Source: Salinarimonas sp. (GTDB lineage Bacteria > Pseudomonadota > Alphaproteobacteria > Rhizobiales > Beijerinckiaceae). Taken from it: DNA of 64,000 bases. Positions 49,378 through 56,449 of the stretch are shown piece by piece (within the stretch, counting starts at the first letter, position 1; each line of letters starts with the position of its first letter). The notes beneath the pieces were generated by a model that worked only from the letters and a program-made list of their open reading frames with translations, was not told where the DNA came from and made no database searches. A program made the translations under genes and the position numbers. The stretch is from assembly GCA_020832565.1 (NCBI GenBank), contig JAFIEI010000003.1, positions 1 through 64,000 on the forward strand. Direction: 5' to 3'.

Positions 49378-51420
49378 TCACCCCTTCAGATAGTCATCCG
49401 TCGTGCGCACCTTGCGCATCGATTCGTCATGCGGATCGAAGCCTTCATTGACGGCGGCTTCGACGCGGCAATCCTCGCACATCTGCAGGACGCGGCGACG
49501 CTGCTCGCCGGCAGGGCCGGAGAACATCCAGTGCGTGGAAAGCTTCGCCTGGACGCGCTCGATACTGGCCTTGGTACCGAACAGCTTGCCGCAACTCACG
49601 CAGGCAAAGGGCTCTTCCTGCTTGAGCAGCTTCTTCGGCTCCTCCCAGGCCTCGAAATCGAGCTGCGGCACGAGGCTGATCGCGTCTTCCGGGCAGGTCG
49701 TCTCGCACAGGCCGCATTGGACGCAGGCGCTCTCGGTGAAGCGCAGCATCGGCAAATCGGGATTGTCGGAGAGCGCCCCCGTCGGGCAGACGCCGACACA
49801 GGCGAGGCAGAGCGTGCAGGCATCGGTATCGAGCTTGACTTCGCCGAAAGGCGCGCCCTCCGGTAGGGCGATGGTGGCGGCGGGCTCGGGCGCGTGCCGG
49901 TTCATCTCCAGCATCGCCATGGTGAGCAATCCGCGCTTGTCCTCCGGCGCAAAGAACGACGCGCGGCTCGCGGGTGCCTGCGGCGGCTCATCCGCGAGCG
50001 TGGCTTCGAACGCGTCGGGATCATCCGTCTGGATCAGCGAGAGCGTATCCTGAGCGTGGCCCGTGCCGCTGGTGATGGTCTCCATCAGGGAGAGGGTGCG
50101 CGTGAGCCCGTCGATCGCATGGCGCGGGCGTTCGCGGGTGAGGATGCGCAGGCCACCGGCACCCCAGGCGAGCGCCGCCGCAATGAGTTCGGGGCCGATC
50201 TGCGTCGCCTCGTTCACGACCATCGGGATCACATGCGCCGGCAGGCCGTTGCCGAAGCGGGCGCTGGCATCGATCAGCGGCGTGCCGTGATCGTCATCGT
50301 GCAGGAGCAGTATCGGGGCGCGTGTGGCGCCGGCATCGTACCAGGCGCGCAAGGCCGCACGGATGCGCCGGGCGAGGCTCTCGACGGCGGGCAGCGCATA
50401 GGCCGCCGCGCCTGTGGGGCAGACGGCGGCGCACTGGCCGCAGCCGGCGCAGATATTGGCATCGATCGCGACGCTGTCGCCGGCGGGCTCGATGGCGCCG
50501 GCGGGGCAGAGATCGAGACAGCGGGTGCAGCCCGTCTGCTGGTTGCGCGAATGCGCGCACAGATCAGCCGAGAAGTTGATGAAGCGCGGCTTGTCGAAGG
50601 TTCCCACCATCTGCTGCGCCTTGGCGACGAGCTGCGCCACGGCGACCGGATCGGCGGGATCAGCGCGGAAATAGCCCGGACGCAATTCGCCGGCGGGGAA
50701 GAGCGGCGTGCCGCCCGTCAGATCAATGACGAGATCGCAGCGCGACACCGCCCCGTTGCGGGTCTCGCCGAAGACGAGTTTCGCCCGCGAGGACGGGGAG
50801 GGCGCGGCATAGGCGTCGACGGTGAGCTCGAAGGCACCGAGATGGCCGCTCGCCCGTGCGATTCGCCCCTGCAGGACCGGGAACGCGTTGCGGCGCGGGG
50901 GCGTGACATCGGCGCCCGGGGTGACGAGGACGGTGATGTCGAGATTGTCGAGGAGATCGCGCGCGGCGTCGATTGCGGTCTCGTCGCGGCCCAGAATCAG
51001 CGCCACGCCCCGGCTTTCCATGGAGACGATCTCGAAGGGCTCGGCCTCTTCCGCCGCCTGCGCGATCAGCGCCGCCATCTTGGGGCCCGCCGCCTTCGCG
51101 TCATGCGACCAGCCCGCCGTCTCGCGGATATTGACGAAGGTGAGATCCGGCTCGGGCGCGTAGCCGTCTTCAGACGCTTCGAGGGCAGCTTGCGCGAATT
51201 CAGCCGCGACTTCCTCGAAGAGCGGCTGCTCCTGCGTGCAGGTCACCGTCATCGGGCGTCCTGTTTCCAGCGCCTCGCGGAAACGGTCGAGCTGGATGCG
51301 GCAGAGCTGATGCGCGGCCTCGGGCAATTCCCCGCAGCCGGCAGCGGCGATGGCGGCACCGTCGACGGGCATTGTGCCCTCGCAGCTGCAGGTCAGGACG
51401 AGGCGGTCGCGCTTCTTCAT
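49378..51420 (-). CDS. large 4Fe-4S ferredoxin-type protein of the formate dehydrogenase locus
   Basis: A 680-residue cytosolic protein with several iron-sulfur motifs: CTRCLDLCPAGAIEP and CAGCGQCAAVCPTG near residues 305-340, and CTLCLACVGVCPTG and CVQCGLCETTCPEDAI near 535-580. Additional cysteine pairs lie at the N-terminus (CSCEG) and in CVSCGKLFG and CEDCRV at the C-terminus. The final zinc-ribbon-like part is unlike simple ferredoxins. Proteins of this kind sit beside respiratory formate dehydrogenase genes in Hyphomicrobiales; an electron transfer or cofactor-assembly role is inferred. The start follows GGAGGAAGAGACC. It is divergent from the accessory gene operon at 51571. Confidence 0.85.
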   Translation of the reverse strand: MKKRDRLVLTCSCEGTMPVDGAAIAAAGCGELPEAAHQLCRIQLDRFREALETGRPMTVTCTQEQPLFEEVAAEFAQAALEASEDGYAPEPDLTFVNIRETAGWSHDAKAAGPKMAALIAQAAEEAEPFEIVSMESRGVALILGRDETAIDAARDLLDNLDITVLVTPGADVTPPRRNAFPVLQGRIARASGHLGAFELTVDAYAAPSPSSRAKLVFGETRNGAVSRCDLVIDLTGGTPLFPAGELRPGYFRADPADPVAVAQLVAKAQQMVGTFDKPRFINFSADLCAHSRNQQTGCTRCLDLCPAGAIEPAGDSVAIDANICAGCGQCAAVCPTGAAAYALPAVESLARRIRAALRAWYDAGATRAPILLLHDDDHGTPLIDASARFGNGLPAHVIPMVVNEATQIGPELIAAALAWGAGGLRILTRERPRHAIDGLTRTLSLMETITSGTGHAQDTLSLIQTDDPDAFEATLADEPPQAPASRASFFAPEDKRGLLTMAMLEMNRHAPEPAATIALPEGAPFGEVKLDTDACTLCLACVGVCPTGALSDNPDLPMLRFTESACVQCGLCETTCPEDAISLVPQLDFEAWEEPKKLLKQEEPFACVSCGKLFGTKASIERVQAKLSTHWMFSGPAGEQRRRVLQMCEDCRVEAAVNEGFDPHDESMRKVRTTDDYLKG

Positions 51421-51570
51421 GGGTCTCTTCCTCCGGAATGCGGTTCCGCGCTGTTTTTGCTCTTTGCGATGCGTGGTCCGCTCTCTACTCTATAATCCAT
51501 CCAGACAGGTAAGAAAGGGAGGGGCATGGCGCCGCGCTCCCGAAAAATACTGTGACCGGGGAGTGAGAGC

Positions 51571-52374
51571 ATGAGCGAGGGGCGGGCCGGCAACGGCGAG
51601 GCAGCGCCACAGGGCGTGGTATCGAGCCTGCCGCAACGGAAAACAGCACAATCGGGTGCCGACGATGCGCCGCGTCGCCTCCTGCTGCCGCCGCCATACG
51701 ACCAGCATTATCATGCCGACGGGGATGTCCTCGACGAGGCGATACGCCTGGCTCCGGAAGCGGGGGCAGGGACGCTGGTATGGCGCAGGGAGGGCGGGTT
51801 GCTGACCTTCGCCGTGGTTCTGGAACCGGAAAAACCCCTGCGCGCGGCCCGGCTCGCCTTCTTCGCCGGGATGGCCGCGCTCGGCGATGCGCTCGCCGCC
51901 CATTGCCTGCCGGACAAGCCGTTGCGCTTCGCCTTCCCCGATACGGTGATCTTCGATGCCGCGCGTCTGGGCGGCGCACGCTTCGTTACGCCGGAAGGCT
52001 GCGGCGAGGACGAGGTGCCGGACTGGATGGTCTTTGCCGTCGAGCTGATCGGTGATCGCGACCATCTGCCGCATCCAGGCGTGTTCCCGGACAGCACCTC
52101 CCTGGCCGAGGAGGAATTCGAAGAAAGCGAGCTGATCGTCGAGAGCTTCGCGTCTTATCTCATGCTCTATTTCGACCGCTGGACGCATCAGGGTTTCGAT
52201 GCCGTGATCAAGCCCTATCTCGATCGTCTCGACCCGAAGCTCGAACCGGGCGCACGCGCCATCGCCGATGGCGATCTCATCGAGCGCCTTCCCGATGGAG
52301 AGACACGCCGCGTCGGTTTGCTGGAAGGGCTCGCCGCCTGCGCGTGGCGCGATGCGAAGGGGCCGCGATTGTGA
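51571..52374 (+). CDS. biotin/lipoate--protein ligase-like protein (DUF4444 type)
   Basis: A 267-residue protein. The core resembles the biotin/lipoyl ligase fold without the classic GRGRxxR motif: a strand-rich middle (TLVWRREGGLLTFAVVLEPEK) and FAFPDTVIFDAARLGGARF. The C-terminal FDRWTHQGFDAVIKPYLDRLDP leads into RAIADGDLIERL, as in the DUF4444 tail. The enzymatic activity is unproven, since the ATP-binding signature is weak. Its stop overlaps the next start (GTGA), so it is the first gene of an accessory operon for formate dehydrogenase. Confidence 0.72.
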   Translation: MSEGRAGNGEAAPQGVVSSLPQRKTAQSGADDAPRRLLLPPPYDQHYHADGDVLDEAIRLAPEAGAGTLVWRREGGLLTFAVVLEPEKPLRAARLAFFAGMAALGDALAAHCLPDKPLRFAFPDTVIFDAARLGGARFVTPEGCGEDEVPDWMVFAVELIGDRDHLPHPGVFPDSTSLAEEEFEESELIVESFASYLMLYFDRWTHQGFDAVIKPYLDRLDPKLEPGARAIADGDLIERLPDGETRRVGLLEGLAACAWRDAKGPRL

Positions 52375-52949
52375 TCCTGCTGCCGCGCACCATACGCCTC
52401 GACGCCTCCGATGCCGTCGTCTTCGCCCGCGCCGCCGAGCCGGGGGAATGGGCGGTGCCGGGCACCTTTCTCTTTGCGGGGCGCGATCCGGCAAGCTTCT
52501 CGCGCAAGGAGCAGATCGCCTTCCGCTCGGGCTTTCTGGGCGTCGACAGTTTCGGCTTCTCGACGCTGGTGATCTTGCAGCCCGCCGGCGAGGATGAGCG
52601 GGAGGCGATGATCGCCACGCTCGCCCGGCAACTCGTTGCGCATCTCGGTGCGCCCGGCGAGGATATCGCCCGCCCCGCCGCCGAGGAAGAGGTGGCCCTG
52701 GCGCAGGATCTGTGCCGCGGACATGCGGAGAATACGCTCGTCGCGCTGCATCGCAGCCTCGGTGAGGACGGCGCGATTCACGAGCAGTTCCGTACGCTCA
52801 AATCCCGGGACGAGACGGCCTTCGGTGCGGGCTATCTGCGCGGCCATGATCGCGCCTTCTACATCGTCGAGAGTGACGGGGAGGATGATGCTGGCGAGGA
52901 TGGCGCTCATCATGTCGATCTTCTGAATCTGCGGGGGCAGGGACAATGA
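52371..52949 (+). CDS. DUF6505-like protein
   Basis: A 192-residue protein beginning at a GTG that overlaps the previous stop (GTGA). It starts VILLPRTIRLDASDAVVFARAAEPGEW and has VPGTFLFAGRDPASFSRKEQIAFRSGFLG. I relate it to DUF6505 from its length, opening and neighbourhood; function unknown. An in-frame ATG at 52344 would lie inside the preceding gene and is less likely. Overlaps the next gene by four bases (ATGA), so three genes are translationally coupled. Confidence 0.65.
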   Translation: MILLPRTIRLDASDAVVFARAAEPGEWAVPGTFLFAGRDPASFSRKEQIAFRSGFLGVDSFGFSTLVILQPAGEDEREAMIATLARQLVAHLGAPGEDIARPAAEEEVALAQDLCRGHAENTLVALHRSLGEDGAIHEQFRTLKSRDETAFGAGYLRGHDRAFYIVESDGEDDAGEDGAHHVDLLNLRGQGQ

Positions 52950-53938
52950 GAGAGTTCTGGGTCGCCAGCGGCCACCAACTCACCCGCCTCGATGCGCAGG
53001 GCCGGATGCTCGTCACGGACGAGTTGCTGCTGGCCTGGCTGGCGCGTCCGGAGGTGCTGCCGCCGGATGAGGCCTGCGAAGCCGAGCGCGCGCTGCACGC
53101 GCGGCTGATGCGCGCCCCGCGCGATCCCGTCACCCCGGATGACATCGCCACCATGGCCGATGCGGATGCGCGCGAGAACTGGGGTTTTCTCATCACCCTG
53201 CGCGATCGCCTGCTCGCGGCGGGGACGATCGAGGAAGGCTATCTCGCCATCCTGCGCGAAGGATTGCGGCTGCCGGTCGTCTTCTATGATCAACTCGTCC
53301 AGCTGATTTTGCGCAACGCGCTGGAAGGCTGCGAGGATGTCTGGACATTGCGTGCCGCCGAGATGCTGTTTCGCGCCCAGCGCGGGCATGTCTCGGACGG
53401 GGCACTGATCCTGGCCGACGAGGAACTCGTGGCGGAAATGGAAGCCGAAAAGCAGCTCTCGCCGCTCAATGCCATGTTCGCCGGCGGCGCCGATGATCTT
53501 GATGTGCTGGTCGAGGAAAACGCCTGGACCTATTGGAGCCGCTCGGACGCGCATACGATGGCGCTGCCCTTCGGGGCCTCCTCGCAGGCCCGCGAGGGGC
53601 TGGGCCGGGCACTGGCTGCCTTCGTGACGCATCTCCTCGGAATGCGCGTGCGGGTCACCCCGTTCACCAGCGTCGAGGATGTGGATCTGCGCTGGTATGT
53701 GGGGCTCGACCAGATCGGCGTGAAGATCGGTGACGCGTTGTGGCGCGGCGAGGAGCCGGTCGGGGCGCTGATCGGTCTGTTCCGGCTCGAATTCGAGGAT
53801 CCGCAGGTGATGATCGAGGAGGTGCGCGGCGCCCCGGTCTGGCTGATCCTCGGCATGGGCGATGACAAGACCGTGCGGATGAAGCCGCAGAATCTCGTGA
53901 TGGGGCTGCCGCTCGTAGCCTTGTCAACGACGCATTAG
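52946..53938 (+). CDS. DUF6352-like protein
   Basis: A 330-residue soluble protein that opens MREFWVASGHQLTRLDAQGRMLVTDELLLAWLARPE. It is helical through about residue 130 and contains HVSDGALILADEELVAEME and ENAWTYWSRSDAHTMALPF. It resembles the DUF6352 family found next to formate dehydrogenase genes in alphaproteobacteria; no catalytic motif is recognised. It is the last gene before a terminator-like inverted repeat, so the first three accessory genes form one unit. Confidence 0.68.
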   Translation: MREFWVASGHQLTRLDAQGRMLVTDELLLAWLARPEVLPPDEACEAERALHARLMRAPRDPVTPDDIATMADADARENWGFLITLRDRLLAAGTIEEGYLAILREGLRLPVVFYDQLVQLILRNALEGCEDVWTLRAAEMLFRAQRGHVSDGALILADEELVAEMEAEKQLSPLNAMFAGGADDLDVLVEENAWTYWSRSDAHTMALPFGASSQAREGLGRALAAFVTHLLGMRVRVTPFTSVEDVDLRWYVGLDQIGVKIGDALWRGEEPVGALIGLFRLEFEDPQVMIEEVRGAPVWLILGMGDDKTVRMKPQNLVMGLPLVALSTTH

Positions 53939-53986
53939 GACACCCGATCTGACTCGGTCAGTTCAGGTGTCCTGAATTACTTTTTT
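53937..53986 (+). terminator. inverted repeat with T-run after the DUF6352 gene
   Basis: AGGACACC (53937-53944) and GGTGTCCT (53966-53973) pair across a 21-base loop that itself contains CTGAC/GTCAG. ACTTTTTTG follows about eight bases later. The left arm begins within the stop codon. Confidence 0.6.
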
Positions 53987-54049
53987 GTGCATCGTCTTAT
54001 CCGCCAGCCGGTATCCACCTGACGGAATGATGCTGAAGGGAGCACCAAT

Positions 54050-54568
54050 ATGGCCAGGGAAGTGCTCAAGTTCGCCGTCGTGGCGCAATCGCGCCCGCCC
54101 GTGACGAAATGGGCCGGCCGGCAGGTCCGCCCCTATGCGGTGCTGCCCGCAGTGCCGGAGACCGCGCCGCATACCCTCCTGAGCGAAGAGGACGGGGTCG
54201 AGACCTGGTATCTCGGCGCGCACGACCTGATCCTGCATACCGGCGATACCGGCCATTACCGCGATAATCTGATGAGCCGGCTTCCCCGTGTCTGGGTCGC
54301 GATTTCGGAAGTCGAGGATGCGCGCAAGGCCGATATCAAGCTGGTGACCGTCGACCCTTATGAAGGGGAGGGGCTGGCTCTCGATACCGGGGTGCTGGTC
54401 GACGTGGTGGCGATGCCGGACATGCTGCGGCTCAAGCTCGATGATTTCATCGCGCGCCATCATGTCGAGATCCCCTTCAAGAAGCGCAAGCGCAAACCGG
54501 TGGATGTGGAATCCGACCTGCGCGCGCCGCGTATCCTGCAGCCCGAAGACAAATGGGTGCGCAAATGA
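54050..54568 (+). CDS. DUF3305 family protein
   Basis: A 172-residue protein with REVLKFAVVAQSRPPVTKWAGRQVRPYAVLP and TWYLGAHDLILHTGDTGHYRDNLMSRLPRVWVAI, the pattern of DUF3305. The family is found almost only beside respiratory formate dehydrogenase genes, paired with DUF3306, and its role is unknown. Its stop overlaps the DUF3306 start (ATGA). It is soluble and basic at the C-terminus (KKRKRKPVDVE). Confidence 0.82.
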   Translation: MAREVLKFAVVAQSRPPVTKWAGRQVRPYAVLPAVPETAPHTLLSEEDGVETWYLGAHDLILHTGDTGHYRDNLMSRLPRVWVAISEVEDARKADIKLVTVDPYEGEGLALDTGVLVDVVAMPDMLRLKLDDFIARHHVEIPFKKRKRKPVDVESDLRAPRILQPEDKWVRK

Positions 54569-55338
54569 GTGGCGGTTTCCTGGGGCGCTGGTCGCAGCGC
54601 AAGCTCTCGGAAAAGCAGAAGGAAGAGGCGGCGGGCAGCGCGTCCGATTCGCCGGATCGCGATGAGAACGCACCGGAATCGGATCTCCGCGACACCGCGC
54701 CGCAGGATGAGAAGCAAGAAATTTCTGCGGCATTGCAACACGATGAAATCCTGAGCGAGGAGGAACTCGCTGCACTCCCGTCGATCGATTCGATCACCTC
54801 TGAAACGGATCTGCGCCAGTTCCTGCGCAAGGGTGTTCCGAACGCTTTGAAGAACGCGGCCATGCGCAAGATGTGGCTCCTCGACCCGGCGATCCGCAAC
54901 CATGCGGATCTTGCCGTCGACTATGCCTGGGACTGGAACGTGCCCGGCGGCGTGCCCGGGCACGGCGGGCTGATGAGTGGCGAAAGCGTAGCCAGAATGC
55001 TCGATAAGGTCCTCCCGAGACAGGTTTCGCACGAGAAAACGATAGCGGCGGAATCCTCGGATCCGGCGGCAGGCGAGGGCGGCGTGCCGATGGAGCCGGA
55101 GTCGGTTGCCGAGAATACTCAACCACAAGGCGATCGGCCCATTGCCGATGAGGAAGTCCAGAATTCGATCGTGCCCCCGACTGCCGAGGACGCCGGATCT
55201 GCTCTGAACAAGGCTTCTGATGCCGATTTCGGGGCGCCGAGTTCTGTCGCCGCCGCAGGGGATGGCGACGTCGTGTCGCGTAACGGCGATGACGGCAACT
55301 TGCGACGCAGGCGCCACGGTGGCGCCCTTCCATCTTAG
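54565..55338 (+). CDS. DUF3306 family protein
   Basis: A 257-residue protein beginning MSGGFLGRWSQRKLSEKQKEE. It has an acidic linker, then the conserved block SETDLRQFLRKGVPNALKNAAMRKMWLLDPAIRNHADLAVDYAWDWNVPGGVPG. The last 100 residues are polar and low in complexity (ending NLRRRRHGGALPS). This is DUF3306, the usual partner of DUF3305 in formate dehydrogenase clusters. The long disordered tail exceeds the family core. Translationally coupled to the gene before it. Confidence 0.82.
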   Translation: MSGGFLGRWSQRKLSEKQKEEAAGSASDSPDRDENAPESDLRDTAPQDEKQEISAALQHDEILSEEELAALPSIDSITSETDLRQFLRKGVPNALKNAAMRKMWLLDPAIRNHADLAVDYAWDWNVPGGVPGHGGLMSGESVARMLDKVLPRQVSHEKTIAAESSDPAAGEGGVPMEPESVAENTQPQGDRPIADEEVQNSIVPPTAEDAGSALNKASDADFGAPSSVAAAGDGDVVSRNGDDGNLRRRRHGGALPS

Positions 55339-55587
55339 AAAATGATTTCGGTTCAAGTATTTATCTCTGATTTCTCAGATCGCAGCCGCGCCGTGCCGTG
55401 CTGCATTGCACAAAGCATAACAGTATTCACATTAGAAAAACTCCATGGTAGCGTTTCGCAATGGAGGAGTCGTGCCGGGTTCGTGACCGGGTTCGGCACA
55501 CAAGCAAAAGATGAAAAACGTCGTGACGATCTTGATGCCGCATCGCAGCAATCTGCGCTTTCGTAGCGTCTCTCCGGAGATGCATCG
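55339..55587 (+). promoter_or_regulatory. spacer with probable promoter of the torD-fdh operon
   Basis: A 249-base stretch. CTCCAT and ATGGAG form an inverted repeat with a 14-base spacer at 55441-55466, and GTGCCG/CGGCAC another at 55472-55499. The left half is AT-rich (CATAACAGTATTCACATTAG), as expected for a promoter. A weak frame at 55342-55566 lacks a ribosome binding site and is not called. Confidence 0.4.
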
Positions 55588-56166
55588 ATGAGTGAGGAGC
55601 AGCTGCGCGCCCAGCATTACGGATTGCTCGCCCGCCTTCTCGGCGCGGCGCCCTCCGGCGACATGCTGGCACAGATGGCGACGATCGCAGGCGACGAGAC
55701 GGCTTTCGGCCAGGCCTACGGCGCGCTGGCCCGCAAGGCTGCGCAGGTCTCGACCAAGGATGTCGAGAACGAGTTCTTCGAGCTCTTCGTCGGCGTCGGG
55801 CGCGGCGAGCTGCTGCCTTATGCTTCCTTCTATCTGACCGGTTTCCTGAATGAACGCCCGCTCGCGGAGTTGCGCGCGGATCTGCGCGTCATGAGCGTCG
55901 AGCGCGTACCGGGTCGTTACGAGCCCGAGGATCACATCGCATTCGTCCTCGAAGTGATGGCGCAGCTGGCGCGCGGCGAGATTGCCGGCAACCAGGCGCG
56001 CTTCTTCGACCGGCATATCGCCCCCTGGGCGGGACAATTCTTCGATGATCTGGCTATCGCGCCGAGCGCCGATTTCTATCGGCCCGTCGCGGAGATCGGG
56101 CGTCAATTCGTGGATATCGAGACCCGTGCATTCGCCTTGGCGAGCGCATCCGGGTCGCGAGGGTAA
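55588..56166 (+). CDS. TorD/DmsD-family chaperone for formate dehydrogenase
   Basis: A 192-residue all-helical protein of the TorD family. ENEFFELFVGVGRGELLPYASFYLTGFLNERPLAELR contains the family's E-Y/F-x-x-L-F and Y-x-S-x-Y elements. PEDHIAFVLEVMAQLARGE matches the E-P-E-D-H hinge region. These chaperones bind the twin-arginine leader of a molybdoenzyme while its cofactor is inserted. Its position ahead of the small Tat gene and FdhA makes FdhA the expected client. The start follows GGAG. Confidence 0.88.
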   Translation: MSEEQLRAQHYGLLARLLGAAPSGDMLAQMATIAGDETAFGQAYGALARKAAQVSTKDVENEFFELFVGVGRGELLPYASFYLTGFLNERPLAELRADLRVMSVERVPGRYEPEDHIAFVLEVMAQLARGEIAGNQARFFDRHIAPWAGQFFDDLAIAPSADFYRPVAEIGRQFVDIETRAFALASASGSRG

Positions 56167-56221
56167 TGGCAGTTGGAAACCATTCGGTGCGGCGCAGCCC
56201 ACCGTGTTCGGGAGGATGATC

Positions 56222-56446
56222 ATGAGTGTCAATGATCAGGATACGCGCAGGAAGACGGGCATCGGCCGTCGCGGCTTCTTCGGGGCCGTGGCCGGCGCCG
56301 GTGCAGCGGCTGCGTTGAGCGTCGGGGGTGCGGTTCCCGTCGCGGCGCAACAGTCGCGGGACGAACGCAAGCGCGCGCGCTACCAGGAAACGGAGCACGT
56401 GCAGGCCTTCTACCGCACCAATCGTTACTACACTTCGGGAGAATGA
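56222..56446 (+). CDS. small twin-arginine protein of the formate dehydrogenase region
   Basis: A 74-residue protein with a Tat leader: GIGRRGFFGAVAGAGAAAALSVGGAVPVAAQQ, that is R-R-x-F-F followed by a hydrophobic stretch and an A-x-A site. A short hydrophilic mature part ends in EHVQAFYRTNRYYTSGE. It resembles the formate-dehydrogenase-region Tat target family of very small proteins always found just before the catalytic subunit. The role is unknown; it may be a minor subunit or carrier. The ATG at 56222 lies six bases beyond GGGAGG. Confidence 0.82.
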   Translation: MSVNDQDTRRKTGIGRRGFFGAVAGAGAAAALSVGGAVPVAAQQSRDERKRARYQETEHVQAFYRTNRYYTSGE

Positions 56447-56449
56447 CCG

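Noticed and set aside
55342..55566. 74-codon frame upstream of the TorD gene
   Set aside because: No ribosome binding site, mixed composition, and it covers the likely promoter with two inverted repeats.
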